From: an uncultured Lachnospiraceae bacterium
GTDB lineage: Bacteria; Bacillota; Clostridia; Lachnospirales; Lachnospiraceae
Reading direction: 5' to 3'
NCBI GenBank assembly: GCA_902803745.1
Contig: CADCRB010000106.1
Span: 1-8,033, forward strand
Length of the DNA stretch: 8,033 bases
Under the pieces are notes generated by a model that was given only the letters and a program-made list of their open reading frames with translations, was not told the origin of the DNA and made no database searches. This document shows positions 6,170 to 8,033 of the stretch, one piece after another (positions within the stretch are counted from its first letter, which is position 1; every line of letters starts with the position of its first letter). The translations under genes were made by a program, and so were the position numbers.

Positions 6170-6178
6170 ATTTTACCA
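6170..6178 (-). promoter_or_regulatory. Possible extended -10 promoter for the small ORF and rqcH
   Basis: Minus strand TGG directly followed by TAAAAT (6175-6170), a TGN extended -10 with 5 of 6 matches. No good -35 is visible at 16-18 nt, which extended -10 promoters can tolerate. The start would be near 6163, about 39 nt before the ATG at 6124 and downstream of the terminator at 6181-6220. Confidence 0.45.
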
Positions 6179-6180
6179 CA

Positions 6181-6220
6181 TAATAAAAGCACTTTGCGAG
6201 TGTTTTTTGCTCGCTAAGTG
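6181..6220 (-). terminator. Intrinsic terminator after the lipoprotein gene, bidirectional in form
   Basis: Minus strand CACTTAGCGAG (6220-6210) pairs with CTCGCAAAGTG (6200-6190) with one A-A mismatch, around a 9-nt A-rich loop. CTTTTATTA follows. On the plus strand the same stem is followed by TTTT. It is the best termination site for the lipoprotein gene, 105 nt after its stop. Confidence 0.7.
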
Positions 6221-6242
6221 TTTTGGCATGCTTTCGCACATA

Positions 6243-6324
6243 AGCGGCTAAATTACAGCCGCTAAGTGCTCAATGTAACCACGTATTGTGGCGGGCGCAT
6301 AGTTTTGTTATTCTATCCCACAAT
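6243..6324 (-). repeat. Two further stem-loops in the lipoprotein 3' UTR
   Basis: AGCGGCT/AGCCGCT form a perfect 7-bp stem with a 7-nt loop (6243-6263). ATTGTGG/CCACAAT form a 7-bp stem around a 26-nt loop (6285-6324) that abuts the lipoprotein stop codon. The plus-strand word CGCTAAGTG occurs in the first of these (6260-6268) and in the terminator stem (6212-6220), 48 nt apart. With the terminator this makes three stem-loops in about 140 nt, with no coding potential. It could be a structured 3' UTR, an interspersed hairpin repeat, or a small RNA. Confidence 0.55.
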
Positions 6325-7788
6325 TTAGTTGCTTTCCGCCTTCCCGCCTGTATCGGATGATGCTTCCAGATTTCCCTTTGCATCTACGTTCACTACTGCC
6401 GGACTCCAGTCTTCTGCATAATCACCATTTCCGGTAAGAACCCTTATGCCTGAAGGATCCGTGGGAACATACACGGGAGTATACCCCTCTCCGTTTATAT
6501 CATAATCTTTCTGACTCGCCCACTCGAGACACCCCTTTAGGGACTCGCCCTCCCTCACTTCATGCCTTGCCAATACATAAGTATTTAAGAACGAGGTATC
6601 GTATTCATCGTGATTTTCAAAAACGACCGTGCTTCCATCCTTGTGGAGAAGAAAAATATTATAAAAATCAGTCCCTCCTTTCATAGTGGCCGGGATGTTC
6701 TTCCATTCTCCGGAACAACTTAAGTGTAGTCCGGAAAGTTCCATATCATCATATGATTCGTTGTAATCATAAAACTCGGAAGCATTCACATATACCGGAA
6801 CACCGCTGTCATTTACATCGATATACGATCCTATGTACCCCGGCACCTGGATAACATACTCATCCTTTGCACTGTCGCGGAAATCATCCGTGAAAATCAC
6901 ATGATCAGCATCTTCCGAAAACTGTATCACCGCAGACTCGGCAAAGGGCGCCTTGGTATACGCCGAAAGGTAACAGGTCACGCCGAAAGGATCGAGCGTC
7001 CATGCAAGCTTTCCCGACTTCATCATATCTTTCAGATCATCCTTAAAGGTATCTTTATCTTCTTCAATTCCAATTGAGTAATACTGCTGCAGTTTATCGT
7101 CAATGTTCGCATACATTTTTTCAGCCAAAAGATCAAAGAAGGCATTTTCATCAGTAATAACATCAGAAAAAACGATCTCTTTTCCGCTGTCAACATAGTA
7201 GGTGTGTGCCATGTATTCTGTATATGCACCATCGTCGAAGAGTCCTTCTTTACTACACTCGGTAACAAAGCTTAAGTATTTCTCATCTGCCCTTCGAAGA
7301 TATACTTCCCAGCTTTCATCAAATGTTATCAGCTCATTTTCTTTGATGCTCTTTAAGTCTTTCTCCCAGGCTTCCGACTGTTTCGCAAGCATCTCATCCC
7401 TTGCATCCTCAAGAGAAGCCGCAAGTGCCTTATATGATCCGGCACTCTCCCCGTCAAGCATAAAGTAAGTATATTGATGCTTTATCGAAGGAGTACTGTC
7501 TTCTTTCCATTCATAAGCATTCTGGCGAAACAATAGAAGGTTTGGAACCCCCTTTGGTTCTTCCTCATTCTCCGGCTTTTCCTCTTCTTTCTTCAGGGAC
7601 TCCGACACGTCCTCTTCCTTCTCTATGGACTCCGGCTTATCCTCTTCCTGTCCCTGCCCGGACACGGTCGCAAGTTTGTCCTTTAATTTGTCTGAAATGT
7701 CACTTTGGTCTGTACTTTTTCCGCAGCCTGCAAGGAGTGCGGCACTCATAAGACAGAGCAAAAAAGCGGCAAGCGTTTTTCTCTTCAT
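6325..7788 (-). CDS. Secreted lipoprotein with DUF3298 (RsiV-like) region
   Basis: 487 residues. The N-terminus MKRKTLAAFLLCLMSAALLAGC is a lipoprotein signal peptide with lipobox LAGC and lipidated C22, so the protein should be anchored outside the membrane. Residues 23-80 are a flexible, highly charged linker that includes three 10-residue repeats (48-77). The globular part begins near 100 (HQYTYFMLDGES). The segment from GKEIVFSDVITDENAFFDLL (202-221) to WTLDPFGVTCYLSAYTKAPFAE (263-284) resembles DUF3298, also found in the RsiV C-terminus, where it binds lysozyme. There is no N-terminal anti-sigma domain here, so RsiV function is not implied. The rest (300-487), rich in Asp, Tyr and Gly, is not recognised. 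GGAGGG lies 8 nt before the ATG. It is probably monocistronic, ending at the terminator at 6181-6220. Confidence 0.88.
   Translation of the reverse strand: MKRKTLAAFLLCLMSAALLAGCGKSTDQSDISDKLKDKLATVSGQGQEEDKPESIEKEEDVSESLKKEEEKPENEEEPKGVPNLLLFRQNAYEWKEDSTPSIKHQYTYFMLDGESAGSYKALAASLEDARDEMLAKQSEAWEKDLKSIKENELITFDESWEVYLRRADEKYLSFVTECSKEGLFDDGAYTEYMAHTYYVDSGKEIVFSDVITDENAFFDLLAEKMYANIDDKLQQYYSIGIEEDKDTFKDDLKDMMKSGKLAWTLDPFGVTCYLSAYTKAPFAESAVIQFSEDADHVIFTDDFRDSAKDEYVIQVPGYIGSYIDVNDSGVPVYVNASEFYDYNESYDDMELSGLHLSCSGEWKNIPATMKGGTDFYNIFLLHKDGSTVVFENHDEYDTSFLNTYVLARHEVREGESLKGCLEWASQKDYDINGEGYTPVYVPTDPSGIRVLTGNGDYAEDWSPAVVNVDAKGNLEASSDTGGKAESN
7558..7647 (-). repeat. Three in-frame 30-bp tandem repeats in the lipoprotein linker
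   Basis: Units 7618-7647, 7588-7617 and 7558-7587 encode EEDKPESIEK, EEDVSESLKK and EEEKPENEEE. At DNA level the units share the plus-strand core CTCCG followed by TCCTCTTC with the same spacing. Such in-frame repeats change copy number by slippage and so could alter the reach of the lipoprotein through the cell wall. Confidence 0.75.
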
Positions 7789-7978
7789 AAAGATATCCCT
7801 CCATTATAAGCCTTGTATTAAGCAGAATAATACTAATAATACCCTGTTAACGCTTATCACACTATAGCCAAACGTCTAATCTTTGAGTTTAGTATCACTT
7901 ATACTGTCTTATTAAGAAATCCGGGCCGGACAGATGAATGCAGTAAGCAAGCCCTTTGGATTATCTTCGCTTGTTCAC
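7789..7978 (-). other. Non-coding gap upstream of the lipoprotein gene
   Basis: 190 nt with no supported gene. On the minus strand it holds a short TCCG/CGGA hairpin followed by TTTCTT (about 7913-7928), possibly a weak terminator of the gene entering from the right. AGTAT/ATACT with a 5-nt loop sits at about 7891-7905. AT-rich words such as TTAACA (7850-7845) and TATTAT could be promoter parts, but none has consensus spacing, so no promoter is assigned. Confidence 0.5.
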
Positions 7979-8033
7979 TTAATCCTCCGGAATGCGGTAG
8001 AACCTGCCCGACAACCTCTCTGACTTGAACACG
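7979..8033 (-). CDS. Possible C-terminal end of a gene cut by the right edge
   Basis: One minus-strand frame reads VFKSERLSGRFYRIPED and then TAA (7981-7979). Third codon positions are mostly G or C, as in real genes of this window. Seventeen codons are too few for identification. Another frame stays open for 44 codons to 7899 but shows less coding-like codon choice. The sequence right of the window would settle it. Confidence 0.35.
   Translation of the reverse strand, partial: VFKSERLSGRFYRIPED

Noticed and set aside
7032..7268. 78-codon minus-strand frame inside the lipoprotein gene
   Set aside because: It is an alternative frame of a well-supported long gene, without its own ribosome-binding site or recognisable product.
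7899..8033. 44-codon minus-strand frame open from the right edge
   Set aside because: A run of this length is not rare by chance. Its codon choice is less gene-like than the overlapping frame that stops at 7979.
1..8033. CRISPR array, insertion sequence, prophage or toxin-antitoxin system
   Set aside because: No regularly spaced direct repeats, transposase or integrase motifs, terminal inverted repeats or toxin-antitoxin pair were seen; the window reads as ordinary chromosome.

Overview
The window looks like a chromosomal segment of a low-to-mid GC Firmicute. A Clostridia of the Lachnospiraceae type is most likely; the genus cannot be told from sequence alone. Supporting points are the infC-rpmI-rplT order with an L20-type attenuator leader, strong AGGAGG ribosome-binding sites, an RqcH/NFACT protein, a DUF3298-like lipoprotein and a tRNA without an encoded CCA. 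Every supported gene is on the minus strand, so transcription runs from right to left.

Layout in transcription order. At the right edge (7979-8033) there may be the last codons of a gene that enters from outside. A 190 nt gap follows, then a secreted lipoprotein (6325-7788) with a three-unit 10-residue acidic repeat behind its lipobox. Next is a 200 nt non-coding stretch (6125-6324) holding three stem-loops, one of which is a good intrinsic terminator, plus a probable extended -10 promoter. Then come an unrecognised 71-residue ORF (5909-6124) and rqcH (4095-5870), the ribosome-associated quality-control factor that adds C-terminal tails to stalled chains. A promoter overlapping the rqcH stop codon, with a ~117 nt structured leader, serves a SEC-C zinc-motif protein (3434-3943) and, 10 nt later, a membrane GGDEF-EAL protein (1510-3423) whose catalytic residues are largely lost in both domains.

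Directly after that stop codon lies a near-consensus promoter (TTGACA, 17 nt, TATCTT) and an L20-type leader ending in an intrinsic terminator. It controls infC (AUU start), rpmI and rplT. A second near-consensus promoter inside the 3' end of rplT can drive tRNA-Leu(CAG), which fills the left edge.

Theme. Most of the window concerns translation: initiation factor, two ribosomal proteins, a tRNA, the rescue factor RqcH, and a SEC-C protein whose motif in SecA is tied to ribosome and nascent-chain contact. The degenerate c-di-GMP-type protein and the lipoprotein do not obviously belong to it. The points most worth checking are the switch-like leader of the SEC-C operon, the degenerate GGDEF-EAL protein, and the habit of placing each promoter on the end of the preceding gene without a terminator.
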